From: an uncultured Olsenella sp.
GTDB lineage: Bacteria > Actinomycetota > Coriobacteriia > Coriobacteriales > Atopobiaceae
DNA: 64,000 bases
Direction: 5' to 3'
NCBI GenBank assembly: GCA_900548775.1
Contig: URLM01000005.1
Location: 1 to 64,000, forward strand
The number at the start of each line of letters is the position of its first letter. Position 1 is the first letter of the stretch. A program made the position numbers and the translations under genes. The notes below the pieces were generated by a model, which saw only the letters and a program-made list of their open reading frames with translations, had not been told where the DNA came from and ran no database searches. Of this stretch, positions 1-9,964 are shown piece after piece.

Positions 1-701
1 GTCTTGGCTGCCATGCGCGGGAAGGTGTGGGCATAGACCTCGGCGGCGCTCGCCGGTACATGTGGGATGCCGCCGCAGGTAAAGCACGCAGAGACCCCCG
101 CAGGAAAGGTGGAGAGGTTTGCAAGCGTGAGAAACCCGCCATAGCTCTGGCCCAAGGTCACCCACTGGCGCCCGCCAAACTCCTTGAGGCGGAGGTACTC
201 GAAGTCCCGGATGATCGAGTCGGCCAGGAAGCGCTTGAGGTAGTCTGCCTGCCTGCGTGCGGGATCTGCCCCCTGGGCCGAGGCCTCCTCCCCCACCGCC
301 GCTATGCGCGCGCCGTCCACCCGCGAGGAGCGGCCGCAGCCTCGCTGGTCTGGAAGGACCACGCGGAAGTGGCGCAGCGCCTCCTCGATCCACCCATCGC
401 TCTGTGGCGAGAGGGGACGAGGACACGCCCCGCCGGGACCTCCCTGGAGAAAGGCGATGAGCGGCAGGTCGCGGCCCACGTTCTCCGGCGAGCAGAGCAC
501 GCGGTAGAAAAGCTTGATGCTCTTGCCGACAAACGCCGGGTCGGGCTCCTCGGCAGCACCCTTCATGGCCAGCGCAGACGGTTCGCCCTTCTCGTCGCCG
601 GCAAGGGCCGCAGGGCTCGTGCCACGCCAGTCGAGAGGCACCTCGATGGAGTAATCCTCCACATAGATGCCGGGGAGATAGTAGCTGGAAAGAAGCGCCA
701 T
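1..701 (-). CDS. pip: Prolyl-aminopeptidase-like alpha/beta hydrolase, C-terminus cut off by the window edge
   Basis: The 233 visible residues look like a cytosolic S33-family serine peptidase (proline iminopeptidase), which removes N-terminal proline from peptides. The sequence shows a GGPGG oxyanion-type motif near residue 88, a DQRGCGRS segment near 118 typical of this family, and a GQSYGG nucleophile elbow with the presumed catalytic Ser at 186. The catalytic Asp and His would lie beyond base 1. The ATG at 699-701 is preceded by GGGGG four bases upstream and starts 12 bases after the asd stop, so it is probably the last gene of the hom-lysC-asd transcript, although it has no obvious role in that pathway. 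Another alpha/beta hydrolase activity cannot be excluded. Confidence 0.8.
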   Translation of the reverse strand, partial: MALLSSYYLPGIYVEDYSIEVPLDWRGTSPAALAGDEKGEPSALAMKGAAEEPDPAFVGKSIKLFYRVLCSPENVGRDLPLIAFLQGGPGGACPRPLSPQSDGWIEEALRHFRVVLPDQRGCGRSSRVDGARIAAVGEEASAQGADPARRQADYLKRFLADSIIRDFEYLRLKEFGGRQWVTLGQSYGGFLTLANLSTFPAGVSACFTCGGIPHVPASAAEVYAHTFPRMAAK

Positions 702-713
702 GATACCCCCGTA

Positions 714-1727
714 CTAGAGCAGGTACTCTGCGATCTGGACGGCGTTGGTTGCAGCGCCCTTGCGGATCTGGTCGCCGCAGCACCAGAAGGTGAGCGAGTT
801 CTCGCCATCGGGCGCCGAGAGGTCGCGGCGGATGCGGCCAACGTACACCAGGTCCTGGTCGGACGTCTCGAGCGGCATGGGGTAGCGCAGGTTGGCAGGG
901 TCATCGACGACCTTGACGCCCGGTGCGGCGACAAGCGCCTCGCGGGCCTCGTCGGGCGAGATGGGACGGTCGAACTCGGCCGTGATGGACTCCGAGTGTG
1001 AGCGCATGACCGGAACGCGCACGCAGGTGCAGTTCACGCGGACCTCAGGAAGGTGCATGATCTTGCGTCCCTCGTTCTGCATCTTCCACTCCTCCGAGGT
1101 GTAGCCCTCGTCCTTGAAGGAGCCGATCTGCGGGATGAGGTTTGCCGCCAGCTGGTAGGCAAAGGGGCTCGTGTCGCCCATCTCGCCGCCATTGGCAACA
1201 ACGCCCATCTCGCGCTGGAGCTCGGTGAGACCAGGCATGCCAGCGCCGGAGGCGGCCTGGTACGTCGAGACGATCAGGCGGCGCAGACCGGCGAGCTTGT
1301 GCAGCGGCCAGGTGGGAACGAGGCCGATGATGGTTGCGCAGTTGGGGTTCGCGATGATGTTGCGCGGGTGGTTGGCGATGTCTGCCGCGTTGATCTCGGG
1401 GATGACCAGGGGCACGTCGGGCTCGAGGCGGAAGGCATGGGAGTTGTCCACGCACACGGCGCCGCGCTTGGCGGCTTCGGGGAGAAGGGCCTTCGCGGTC
1501 GAGTCACCGGCCGCACCAAGAACAATGTCCGCCCCCTCGAAGGCATCGGGCGTGGCCTCGACCACGGGCACGGCCTCGCCGTGGAAGGTGACGGTCTTGC
1601 CAACCGAGCGCGCGCTCGCAAGGGGCACGAGCTTTCCAACGGGGAAGTTCCTCTCCTCGAGGCACTGGATCATCTGCGTGCCAACGACGCCCGTGGCGCC
1701 GAGAATGGCGACGGTCTTGTCTGCCAT
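714..1727 (-). CDS. asd: Aspartate-semialdehyde dehydrogenase
   Basis: Reduces aspartyl phosphate to aspartate semialdehyde with NADPH, the common branch step to lysine, diaminopimelate, threonine and methionine. The 337-residue length is normal. The N-terminus has the GATGVVG dinucleotide-binding loop (residues 10-16), and the catalytic cysteine lies in NPNC (Cys130) followed by ATIIGLVP. A TYQAASGAG segment matches the substrate-binding region of the family. The ATG follows AGAGAGGA at a suitable distance. It lies 57 bases downstream of lysC, its substrate supplier, in the same orientation. Confidence 0.95.
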   Translation of the reverse strand: MADKTVAILGATGVVGTQMIQCLEERNFPVGKLVPLASARSVGKTVTFHGEAVPVVEATPDAFEGADIVLGAAGDSTAKALLPEAAKRGAVCVDNSHAFRLEPDVPLVIPEINAADIANHPRNIIANPNCATIIGLVPTWPLHKLAGLRRLIVSTYQAASGAGMPGLTELQREMGVVANGGEMGDTSPFAYQLAANLIPQIGSFKDEGYTSEEWKMQNEGRKIMHLPEVRVNCTCVRVPVMRSHSESITAEFDRPISPDEAREALVAAPGVKVVDDPANLRYPMPLETSDQDLVYVGRIRRDLSAPDGENSLTFWCCGDQIRKGAATNAVQIAEYLL

Positions 1728-1784
1728 GTGGCGATTCCTCTCTCTGCATATGCCCGTGGGGGCAGCTTGTTTTAATGGGTGGTC

Positions 1785-3116
1785 CTACTCGGCCGAGACC
1801 ATCTCGTTACGAACGAAGCGCTCGTAGATGACCTTGATCGCACGTTCGAAATCGGTGTTGTCGACACCCACGATGATGGAGATCTCCTCGGAGCTCTGGG
1901 TGATCATGCGGATGTTGATGCCCGCGTCGCCGAGCGCGCCGAAGATCTTGCCCGAGGTGCCCGAGCGCTTGGACATGTTGCGGCCCACCACCGAGATGAG
2001 GGCGAGCTTGTCGACCATCACGATGTCGTCGGGCTTGATCTCGCGGCGGATGTCGTTGACGATCGCGTAGATCTTGTCCTTGACGTCAGCGGCGGCCACC
2101 ACGACGCCAAACGAGTCGACGCCCGTGGGGATGTGCTCGATGGAGACGCCGTAGCGCTCGAAGATCGAGAGCGCGCGGGAGACCACGCCCACCTCGTTGG
2201 ACATGTGGGCCTTCTTGACGTGCACCGCCATGAAGTCCTTGCGACCAGCGATGCCGGTGATCAGGTGCTCGTCCGCGCCTGCCTCTGCGGTCTCGCGGAT
2301 CGTGGTGCCCGCATCCTGGGGACGGTTGGTGTTCATGATCTTGATGGGAATGTTGACCTCGCGAACCGGGAAGATGGCCTCCTCCTGGAGGACCGAGGCG
2401 CCCATGTAGGAGAGCTCGCGCATCTCGTCGAAGGTGATGCGGCGGATGGAGCGGGGGTTCTCGACGACCCTTGGGTCGGCCGAGAGGAAGCCCGAGACGT
2501 CCGTCCAGTTCTCGTAGACGTCGGCATCGAGGCAGCGCGCCGCGATGGCGCCCGTGATGTCGCCCCCACCGCGCTGGAAGAGCTTGATGGCACCGTCGAC
2601 CGTCGCGCCGTAGAAGCCGGGAAGCACGAAGGCACCGTTCCTGTGCGCGAAGTCCTTGAGGCGGGCTGCGGTTCGCTCCATGTCCACGTTGCCGTCGTGG
2701 TGGAACACGATCACGTCAGCCGCATCCACAAAGGGCAGGCCGAGGTACTCGGCCATGATGTTGGCGGTGAACCACTCGCCGCGCGAGACAACGTACTCGG
2801 GCGAGTGCTTCTTGATGTTTGCCGCGAAGGTCTCGAACTTCTCGGCCACCGGCCACTTGACGCCCAGCTCATTGGCAATGTCGACGAAGCGCTGCTCGAT
2901 GTCGGCGAGAAGGGAGGTGCAGTCCACGTGGTACTCGATGTGGGCGTTCACCAGGAGCAGGAGGTCGGTGATCTTGTTGTCTCCCGAGAAGCGCTTGCCC
3001 ACGGCAGAGACCACCACGAAGCGGCGATCGGGATCTGCCTGGACGATTGACTTGACCTTGCGGAACTGGTCGGCGGTGGCGACGCTGGAACCCCCGAACT
3101 TGCAGATCTTGATCAT
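1785..3116 (-). CDS. lysC: Aspartate kinase with C-terminal ACT domains
   Basis: Phosphorylates aspartate with ATP, the first committed step of the aspartate family. At 443 residues it is a monofunctional kinase. The KFGGSSVA motif at residues 6-13 is the kinase signature, and the mid-protein RGGGDITGA segment is a further family motif. The last ~150 residues form a tandem ACT region (for example VGRNMSKRSGTSGKIFGAL), so feedback control by lysine and/or threonine is expected. The start codon is 11 bases after the hom stop, with GAGAGG as ribosome site, indicating an operon hom-lysC-asd. Confidence 0.95.
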   Translation of the reverse strand: MIKICKFGGSSVATADQFRKVKSIVQADPDRRFVVVSAVGKRFSGDNKITDLLLLVNAHIEYHVDCTSLLADIEQRFVDIANELGVKWPVAEKFETFAANIKKHSPEYVVSRGEWFTANIMAEYLGLPFVDAADVIVFHHDGNVDMERTAARLKDFAHRNGAFVLPGFYGATVDGAIKLFQRGGGDITGAIAARCLDADVYENWTDVSGFLSADPRVVENPRSIRRITFDEMRELSYMGASVLQEEAIFPVREVNIPIKIMNTNRPQDAGTTIRETAEAGADEHLITGIAGRKDFMAVHVKKAHMSNEVGVVSRALSIFERYGVSIEHIPTGVDSFGVVVAAADVKDKIYAIVNDIRREIKPDDIVMVDKLALISVVGRNMSKRSGTSGKIFGALGDAGINIRMITQSSEEISIIVGVDNTDFERAIKVIYERFVRNEMVSAE

Positions 3117-3127
3117 GTGATCCTCTC

Positions 3128-4258
3128 CTAGCTGTTCGCGGACACGGCCGCCATGAACGTGGTTGGGTCGGACTTCAGGGCATCGTCGAGCATGGCGCGC
3201 GCCTGGGTTGCGGTGAGGTCGTTCACGATGACGGCGCCGGGCTCGTAGAAGGTGGAGCCGGGAATCGTGGCCTCGGTACGGAACACGTAAGGCCCATGGA
3301 GCATGGCGGGGTCGTACGTGAGGCCGCGCGAGAAGTCGTAGGTTGGCCTCCTGCCTGCCACGCAGTCGAGGATGTCCTGGACGATGGCGTTGCCCGTGGG
3401 GAGGCTGCCGGCGCCCTGCCCGTAGAACTTGAGCTGACCAATCGAGGGCGCGTCGAGCGTCACGAGGTTGAAGTTGGTGGGGACGTTCGCCTCGAGCGTC
3501 GAGGTGCTCACGGCGACGGGCTCGACCGAGACGGCATAGCGGCCGTTGTCCTGGACGCCACGGCCAATGAGCTTCACCGTTAGACCGCGGCTGCCAAAGA
3601 GGCTGAGGTCGTACTTGGTGAGGTTCCTGATGCCGGAGACGGGGAGGTCCTGCGTGCAGGCAACGTCGAAGGCGACGGAGGCAGAGATGATCGTCTTGTT
3701 GCGCACGTCAATGCCGTCGATGTCGGCGGTGGGGTCCCTCTCGGCAAAGCCAAGCTCCTGGGCCTTGCTCAGGACCTCCGCAAAGTCCGCGCCATCCTTG
3801 AGCATGGAGTAGACGATGTAGTTGGTGGTGCCGTTCATGATGCCCGAGAAGGACTGGACCTCCTCGATGCGACGCACCTTCTCGATGCTTGCGATCCAGG
3901 GGATGCCGCCGCCCACGGACGCCTCGATGAGAAGCCCGACGCCCGCTCTCGAGGCGGCCTCGGCGAACTCAGCGAAGTGCGCGGCGACAACGGCCTTGTT
4001 CGAGGTCACCACATGCTTGCCGGCGTTGAGCGCCTGGAGAATAAACGTATGCGCGGGCTCGATGCCGCCCATGCACTCCACTACGAGCTCGATCGACGCG
4101 TCATCGACGATGTCCTGGTAGTGAGGGGTCATGCGCGGGTCGGTGAGACGGTCGGGCAGCTCGAGGATGCGGGCGACCTCGACCTCGGGCACGCGCTCCT
4201 CGATGATCTGCGCAACGCCACGGCCAACGGTACCGTACCCCAGGATGGCTATCTTCAT
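3128..4258 (-). CDS. hom: Homoserine dehydrogenase, short form without the C-terminal ACT domain
   Basis: Reduces aspartate semialdehyde to homoserine. The chosen ATG (4256-4258) opens with MKIAILGYGTVGRG, the NAD(P)-binding glycine loop, behind an AAAGAGA ribosome site; an in-frame upstream extension is unsupported and would run into the divergent thrC control region. The catalytic domain is intact (a MNGTTNYI segment, and the GFAERDPTADIDG substrate-binding stretch). The protein is 376 residues and ends shortly after the dehydrogenase core, while common bacterial enzymes are about 430 residues with a terminal ACT domain that senses threonine. Threonine inhibition through ACT is therefore not expected. 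Confidence 0.92.
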   Translation of the reverse strand: MKIAILGYGTVGRGVAQIIEERVPEVEVARILELPDRLTDPRMTPHYQDIVDDASIELVVECMGGIEPAHTFILQALNAGKHVVTSNKAVVAAHFAEFAEAASRAGVGLLIEASVGGGIPWIASIEKVRRIEEVQSFSGIMNGTTNYIVYSMLKDGADFAEVLSKAQELGFAERDPTADIDGIDVRNKTIISASVAFDVACTQDLPVSGIRNLTKYDLSLFGSRGLTVKLIGRGVQDNGRYAVSVEPVAVSTSTLEANVPTNFNLVTLDAPSIGQLKFYGQGAGSLPTGNAIVQDILDCVAGRRPTYDFSRGLTYDPAMLHGPYVFRTEATIPGSTFYEPGAVIVNDLTATQARAMLDDALKSDPTTFMAAVSANS

Positions 4259-4378
4259 CGGCTTCCAATCTCTTTCGAATGTGTGTCGGCACAGGCCACG
4301 CGCCGCACGGCAACGCACAGCACCAGCTATGATACGTGCTGGACACGATGCAAGGCCAAACGACACAAGGAGCCAACC
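4259..4378. promoter_or_regulatory. Divergent control region between hom and thrC
   Basis: These 120 bases must hold promoters for hom-lysC-asd (leftward) and thrC-thrB (rightward). A TATGAT hexamer at 4328-4333, partly palindromic with the following bases, could serve as a -10 element, but no convincing -35 is visible. AAGGAG at 4367-4372 is the ribosome site of thrC, six bases before its GTG. No T-box or attenuator hairpin was recognised. Confidence 0.3.
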
Positions 4379-5859
<1,481 letters not shown>

Positions 5860-5863
<4 letters not shown>

Positions 5864-6780
5864 GCGCGGCCGAGAAGGAGCAGGCCGCCGCAGTTGGCGC
5901 CGTGCGCGTAAGCGTGCCTGCCACCTCGGCAAACCTGGGCGTTGGCTTTGACGTCCTGGGGCTTGCGCTCGACCTTGCCGCGGAGTTTGCCTTCGAACCG
6001 GCTGACACCCTGAAGATCGATGGGTGCGCACCCGAGCTTGCGGGCGAGGACAACCTGGTGTGGACCTCCTACCTCTGTGGCTGCAGGGAGTTTGGGCTTG
6101 AGGCACAGCCGCTCCACATCACTGAGTCGTGCACCATACCCTCGTCCGGTGGCCTTGGGTCGAGCTCTACCTGCGTGGTAGCGGGCATCGCGGCTGCCCA
6201 GGCGCTCTCCGGGCTTCCCCTCGACCGCGAGCGCACGCTCTCTCTCGCCACTGCCATCGAGGGCCACCCAGACAACGTTGCCCCCGCCGTGATGGGTGGG
6301 CTCGTGAGCTCCTACGTGGAGGAGGCCACGACCGTCACGACCCGCTGGGTCGTTGCCGACAACCTGCGCTTCGTCTGCATGGCTCCCCCCTATCGCGTCC
6401 TCACCCGCGACGCGCGCCGCGCGCTTCCGGCGATGGTGCCAACAAGCACGGTCTCCTGGCAGGTGGGACGCTGCCTCGCGATGGTGAGCGCCCTCGCGAA
6501 GGGCGATGCCGACGCAATCCGCGCCTGCTGCCACGACAGGATTCACGAGCCGTACCGCGCGCCCCTCATCCCCGACTACCAGATGCTGCACGACGTGGCG
6601 CACGAGAACGGTGCCTGCACGTTTCTCATCTCGGGCTCTGGCGCGACGATGCTCGCGATTGCTGACGGAGACGAGCGTGCCGAGAGCGTGGCGCATGCCG
6701 TAAGCGAGGCCATGCCGCAGCTCTGGGTACGCACGCTGCGTGCGAGCGAGCACGGCACGACGGTGCGTGTCACGCAGTGA
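5860..6780 (+). CDS. thrB: Homoserine kinase (GHMP family)
   Basis: Phosphorylates homoserine to supply thrC. The 306-residue protein has the GHMP ATP-binding motif IPSSGGLGSSS (residues 93-103) and the N-terminal VPATSANLGVGFD signature of homoserine kinases. The GTG start at 5860 overlaps the thrC stop. The TGA stop is the first three bases of a short hairpin (6778-6805). With hom, lysC and asd next door, the window contains the whole aspartate-to-threonine route. Confidence 0.93.
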
Positions 6781-6805
6781 GATAGAGGACAGTCCCTTTG
6801 TCTCA
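6778..6805. repeat. TGAGACAAAGG hairpin element, copy 1 (at thrB stop)
   Basis: Imperfect inverted repeat whose right arm GTCCCTTTGTCTCA pairs with a slightly decayed left arm beginning TGAGATAGAGG. The first three bases are the thrB stop codon. It belongs to a family of six elements in this window that all start at a TGA stop. It could act as a weak terminator or mRNA 3'-end stabiliser, but there is no clear U-tract. Confidence 0.7.
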
Positions 6806-6859
6806 TCAGCCCCTCGCGCCATCGATGGAAGTCGCCGGAGAGGCGCTTGCGTTTCCTGG

Positions 6860-7082
6860 CAGGGAGAAAACCCGCCCTTCGGCGAGATTCTGGCGCCGGA
6901 GGGCGGGTTTCCGACGGGATTCCGTACGAGACGGGCCTTCCGGAGCAGAAATGACGCCGGAGCAGGGGTTCCCGACGGGATTCCGTACGAGATGCGCCCT
7001 CCGGAGCAGAAATGACGCCGGAGCGAGAGTCTCGTGCGTAATCACTGCGAGAACAGACCTCATGGCGAGAAATGGCACCGCA
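6860..7082. repeat. Array A of ~61-bp hairpin repeats (about four units)
   Basis: This gene-free stretch holds about four units at a 60-61 base period, with the marker GCCGGAG recurring at about 6895, 6956 and 7017 and a decayed unit near 7073. Each unit has a GC-rich hairpin (arms of the type CTTCGGCG/CGCCGGAG) and a spacer containing TTCCGTACGAGA. The spacer core CCGACGGGATTCCGTACGAG occurs at both 6911 and 6972, and again at 19310 in array B. No protein-coding signal was found. Confidence 0.75.
6871..6910 (+). terminator. Strong GC hairpin, possible terminator after thrB
   Basis: CCCGCCCTTCGGCG at 6871-6884 pairs with CGCCGGAGGGCGGG at 6894-6907 with one mismatch, followed by TTT. It is the first unit of array A and is the best candidate terminator for thrC-thrB, though the T-run is short. 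Confidence 0.4.
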
Positions 7083-7111
7083 TGGGACGGAGGGGCTGTC
7101 CCTTTGTCTCA
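7083..7111. repeat. TGAGACAAAGG hairpin element, copy 2 (at histidine kinase stop)
   Basis: The right arm TCCCTTTGTCTCA ends at 7111 and contains the stop codon of the leftward histidine kinase gene (TCA on this strand). The left arm TGGGACGGAGGGG is decayed but pairs allowing G-T pairs, with a CTG loop. Copies 1 and 2 bracket array A. Confidence 0.65.
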
Positions 7112-8515
7112 TGGGAACGTGACCGTGATCTGGGTGCCCTTGCCGAGTTCGCTCTTGAGGTCGATCTTCGCATCGTGGAAGGCGGCCGCGTGCTTGACAA
7201 TCGCAAGCCCAAGTCCAGTGCCGCCCTTCTCGCGGCTGCGCCCCTTGTCCACACGATAGAAGCGCTCGAAGACCTTTCCCTGATCCTCCTCGGGAATGCC
7301 GATGCCCGTGTCGCTCACGCGTATGCAGGGGCGGCCGCCCTGGGGCAGCACCCACACGAACACACTCCCGCCCTTGCGGTTGTAGCGGATGGCGTTGGAG
7401 ACCAGGTTGCCGACCAGCTCGTCGAGCAGCCGTGCGTTGCCTTGGATGGTGGTTGACACGCCGTCCAGCTTGAGCGCCACACCGGCCTCGCGGGCGCGCT
7501 GCTCGTAGCGCTGGCAGACGTCGGACGCAACGGAGAGCAGGTCGATGGGCTCGACGCTTCCAAAGAGCTGGCGGTCCTGCGACCGCTCGGTCTCATCGAG
7601 CTTCGACAGCGTGAGAATGTCGCTCACCAGGGCGGAGAGGCGCTGCGCATCGTCGTAGATGCGGCTCGCAAAGTTGGGGATGTCCTCCGGCCTCACGATG
7701 CCGTCGCGGATGAGCTCGGACGCGCCGGAGATGGCTGCGATGGGCGTCTTGAGCTCGTGCGTTACGTTGGCGGTGAACTCGCGGCGCATGTCATCGGCGC
7801 TCTGGACCTGGTCCATGCGCTCGAGGAGGTCGCGGTGCTGCTCGTTCAGGCGGGAAACCAGAGGCCCAAGCTCCTCGTAGGGCGCTTCCGCGTCCTCGGA
7901 CTCCGGATCGATCTCCAGGATGGGCCTCACCAGGCGCTCGGCGATAACGCGCGAGACGAACCAGGATACGACGACGAGACACGCCACGACCAATGCCATG
8001 AGCACGAGGTCCTGGCTCAGGATGCGGCCGACACTGCTCCGCTCGAGCCCAAGGCGCACGACGTTTCCTGAGGGGAGCCTCTTCGCATGGTAGAGGCTCA
8101 CGTATCCCAGCGTGTCGGAGTCGCGGTCGGACTCGCCCTCCCCCGTCCGGTACGCATCGGCTATCTCAGGACGGCTCGCGTGGTTCTCGAGCGAAGCGGC
8201 GTCGACCCTGGAGTCGTAGAGCACGGTGCCGTCTGGCGAGACAAGCGTCACTCTCTCCTCGCCAAAGTCCGTCGAGGAGAGAAGCTCCACCTCGCCTGCC
8301 GTGCCGCCCTCGTCGTCGACGGCGGTGGCAACGGCTGCGCACTCGCGAGAGAGCATCTCCCTCGCCTCGTCGAGAGCCGAGGCCTGGTAGAACAACGAGA
8401 GCGTCACCAGCAGTATGACCGCGACCGCAGAGCACGCGACGGCAAGCGAGACGAACACGCTCCTGCGAAGCGAGTGGGTCTCGCCGCCTGCCGCCCCTGG
8501 AGTCTTCTCCTCCAC
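7109..8515 (-). CDS. phoR: Phosphate-sensing-type histidine kinase
   Basis: A 468-residue membrane sensor kinase. Two transmembrane segments (about 19-43 and 168-188) flank an extracytoplasmic sensor of about 120 residues. The H-box NVTHELKTPIAAISG places the phosphorylated His at 253, and the C-terminal ATPase region has N-box, DTGIGIPEEDQ, FERFYRVDKGRSR and GTGLGLAI motifs. It is the last gene of the pst-phoU-regulator run, nine bases after the response regulator, so phosphate-starvation sensing is inferred from context. The GTG start follows AGGCGACGGG. Its stop codon lies inside a hairpin element. Confidence 0.88.
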   Translation of the reverse strand: MEEKTPGAAGGETHSLRRSVFVSLAVACSAVAVILLVTLSLFYQASALDEAREMLSRECAAVATAVDDEGGTAGEVELLSSTDFGEERVTLVSPDGTVLYDSRVDAASLENHASRPEIADAYRTGEGESDRDSDTLGYVSLYHAKRLPSGNVVRLGLERSSVGRILSQDLVLMALVVACLVVVSWFVSRVIAERLVRPILEIDPESEDAEAPYEELGPLVSRLNEQHRDLLERMDQVQSADDMRREFTANVTHELKTPIAAISGASELIRDGIVRPEDIPNFASRIYDDAQRLSALVSDILTLSKLDETERSQDRQLFGSVEPIDLLSVASDVCQRYEQRAREAGVALKLDGVSTTIQGNARLLDELVGNLVSNAIRYNRKGGSVFVWVLPQGGRPCIRVSDTGIGIPEEDQGKVFERFYRVDKGRSREKGGTGLGLAIVKHAAAFHDAKIDLKSELGKGTQITVTFP

Positions 8516-8524
8516 GCCCGTCGC

Positions 8525-9232
8525 CTACCCGCGCATCCGGTAGCCCACGCCACGGACGGTCTCGATGAGGTCCGAGGAGTCACCGAGCTTGGCACGGATC
8601 TGCTGCACGTGGACGTCGACCGTGCGCGACCCGCCGTCGAAGTCCCAGCCCCACACGCGCTGGAGCAGGGTCTCGCGCGAGAAGACCACGCCGGGGCTCC
8701 TCATGAGGAATTCGAGCAGGTCGAACTCGCGCATGGTGAGCGAGAGTGGCTTGCCGTCGATGGTGGCCTCACGCCTGTCCGGCCAGAGCGTGAGGTTCTC
8801 GACGGAGAGGGCCTTTCGCTCCGGCATCTCCGACGTGCGGCCGGCCCGCCTGAGCAGTGCGCGCGTGCGACTCACAAGCTCCATCATGCCAAACGGCTTG
8901 GAGAGGTAGTCGTCCGCGCCACCGTCGAGCGCGCGCACCTTGTCGAGCTCGGAGTCCTTCGCCGTGAGCATCATCACAGGGACGCGCGAGAGGCCAGGCG
9001 TGTGTCGCACGCGCGCGAGGATGTCGAGGCCGTCTGCATCGGGGAGCATGATGTCGAGGAGGATGACGTCAGGCCTCCTCTCGGCGCACATGCGCCTGAA
9101 CTCGGAGTCATCGCAGCAGCCGGCGGCGTCTAGCCCTGCCTGGCGCAACGCATAGACCGTGAGCTCGCGGATGTTCTTGTCGTCCTCGACGTAGTACACC
9201 ACGCCCGAGACCGGAGCCGCCTTCTCTGGCAT
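8525..9232 (-). CDS. phoB: OmpR/PhoB-family response regulator
   Basis: Receiver domain (about residues 10-125) with the acidic pair EDD, the phosphoacceptor Asp in LLDIMLPD and the conserved lysine in YLSKPFGMMEL, followed by a winged-helix DNA-binding domain with MREFDLLEFLM and WGWDF motifs. It should control the pst operon when phosphorylated by the adjacent kinase. The ATG at 9230-9232 (MPEKAAPVSG) is preferred; an in-frame TTG nine codons upstream would give 244 residues but has no better ribosome site. The symbol is by context; RegX/PhoP naming is equally possible. Confidence 0.88.
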   Translation of the reverse strand: MPEKAAPVSGVVYYVEDDKNIRELTVYALRQAGLDAAGCCDDSEFRRMCAERRPDVILLDIMLPDADGLDILARVRHTPGLSRVPVMMLTAKDSELDKVRALDGGADDYLSKPFGMMELVSRTRALLRRAGRTSEMPERKALSVENLTLWPDRREATIDGKPLSLTMREFDLLEFLMRSPGVVFSRETLLQRVWGWDFDGGSRTVDVHVQQIRAKLGDSSDLIETVRGVGYRMRG

Positions 9233-9274
9233 AGCCTCAGACCGTCCCTTCTCTAGCAATCCCTAATCACAAGT

Positions 9275-9964
9275 CTAATCGTCCGTGGGAATGGGGTCGA
9301 CGCCCTTCTCGGTCACGTGCTCGCCCGTCACACGGAAGATCGCCCAGGAGGCAATGCGCTTGGAGAGGTCGCCGATGCGCTCGAAGTACTTGGCAACCAT
9401 GAGCACTTCGGGCAGGTAGCGGGCGGAGGACTTGCCCTCGCGGATCTGCGCCACGAGCTTGTCGGTCACGTCGCCGTAGATGAGGTTGATCTCGGCGTCC
9501 TCCTGGATGACCTCCTGTGCGGCAGCGGTATCAGAGCTGCAGAAGGCATCCACGGCCTTCTCGACCATCTTCGCCGTGACGTCCGCCATCTGAGTGAACT
9601 CGGAGCTGAACTTGGCCGTAGCCTTCTCGGGAACCTCGGCGGCGAGGAAGCTCGCATCGCGCGTCATGCCGTCGATGTGCGAGAGGTCGGAGACGATCCT
9701 AAAGGCGCCGGTGACAAAGCGCATGTCGTCGCCGATGAGCGGCTGCTGGAGGAGAAGGACGTCGAGGCATGACGACTCGATCGAGGAACGCAAGCGGTCC
9801 TCGGCCTTGCGCCCGCAGGCGAGGCCTTCCTGCGCGCCCTTGTCGCCCGTCGCCGCCAGACCGGTGGCGCGGATGTCGGCCGAGCACTTGTCCCGAAAGC
9901 GGACGAGAAGGTCTTCGATATCCTTGAGCTGTGCGGTGAGCTTGGTGCGGGTCTGAATGGTCAT
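9275..9964 (-). CDS. phoU: Phosphate transport regulator PhoU
   Basis: A 229-residue cytosolic helical protein made of two PhoU repeats; the segment VAKYFERIGDLSKRIA near the C-terminus is the metal-binding PhoU signature, with an equivalent IVSDLSHIDGMTRD earlier. PhoU couples Pst transporter activity to histidine kinase output. The start codon overlaps the stop of the upstream pstB gene (ATGA), which also fixes the start. Gene order with pst upstream and the two-component pair downstream is the classical arrangement. Confidence 0.92.
   Translation of the reverse strand: MTIQTRTKLTAQLKDIEDLLVRFRDKCSADIRATGLAATGDKGAQEGLACGRKAEDRLRSSIESSCLDVLLLQQPLIGDDMRFVTGAFRIVSDLSHIDGMTRDASFLAAEVPEKATAKFSSEFTQMADVTAKMVEKAVDAFCSSDTAAAQEVIQEDAEINLIYGDVTDKLVAQIREGKSSARYLPEVLMVAKYFERIGDLSKRIASWAIFRVTGEHVTEKGVDPIPTDD

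Noticed and set aside
1779..3050. 423-codon plus-strand frame over lysC
   Set aside because: Antisense to the aspartate kinase; Asp/His/Val-rich low-complexity composition with no domain.
4259..4378. T-box or threonine attenuator before thrC or hom
   Set aside because: No specifier loop, leader peptide with repeated Thr/Ile codons or terminator/antiterminator pair could be found in these 120 bases.
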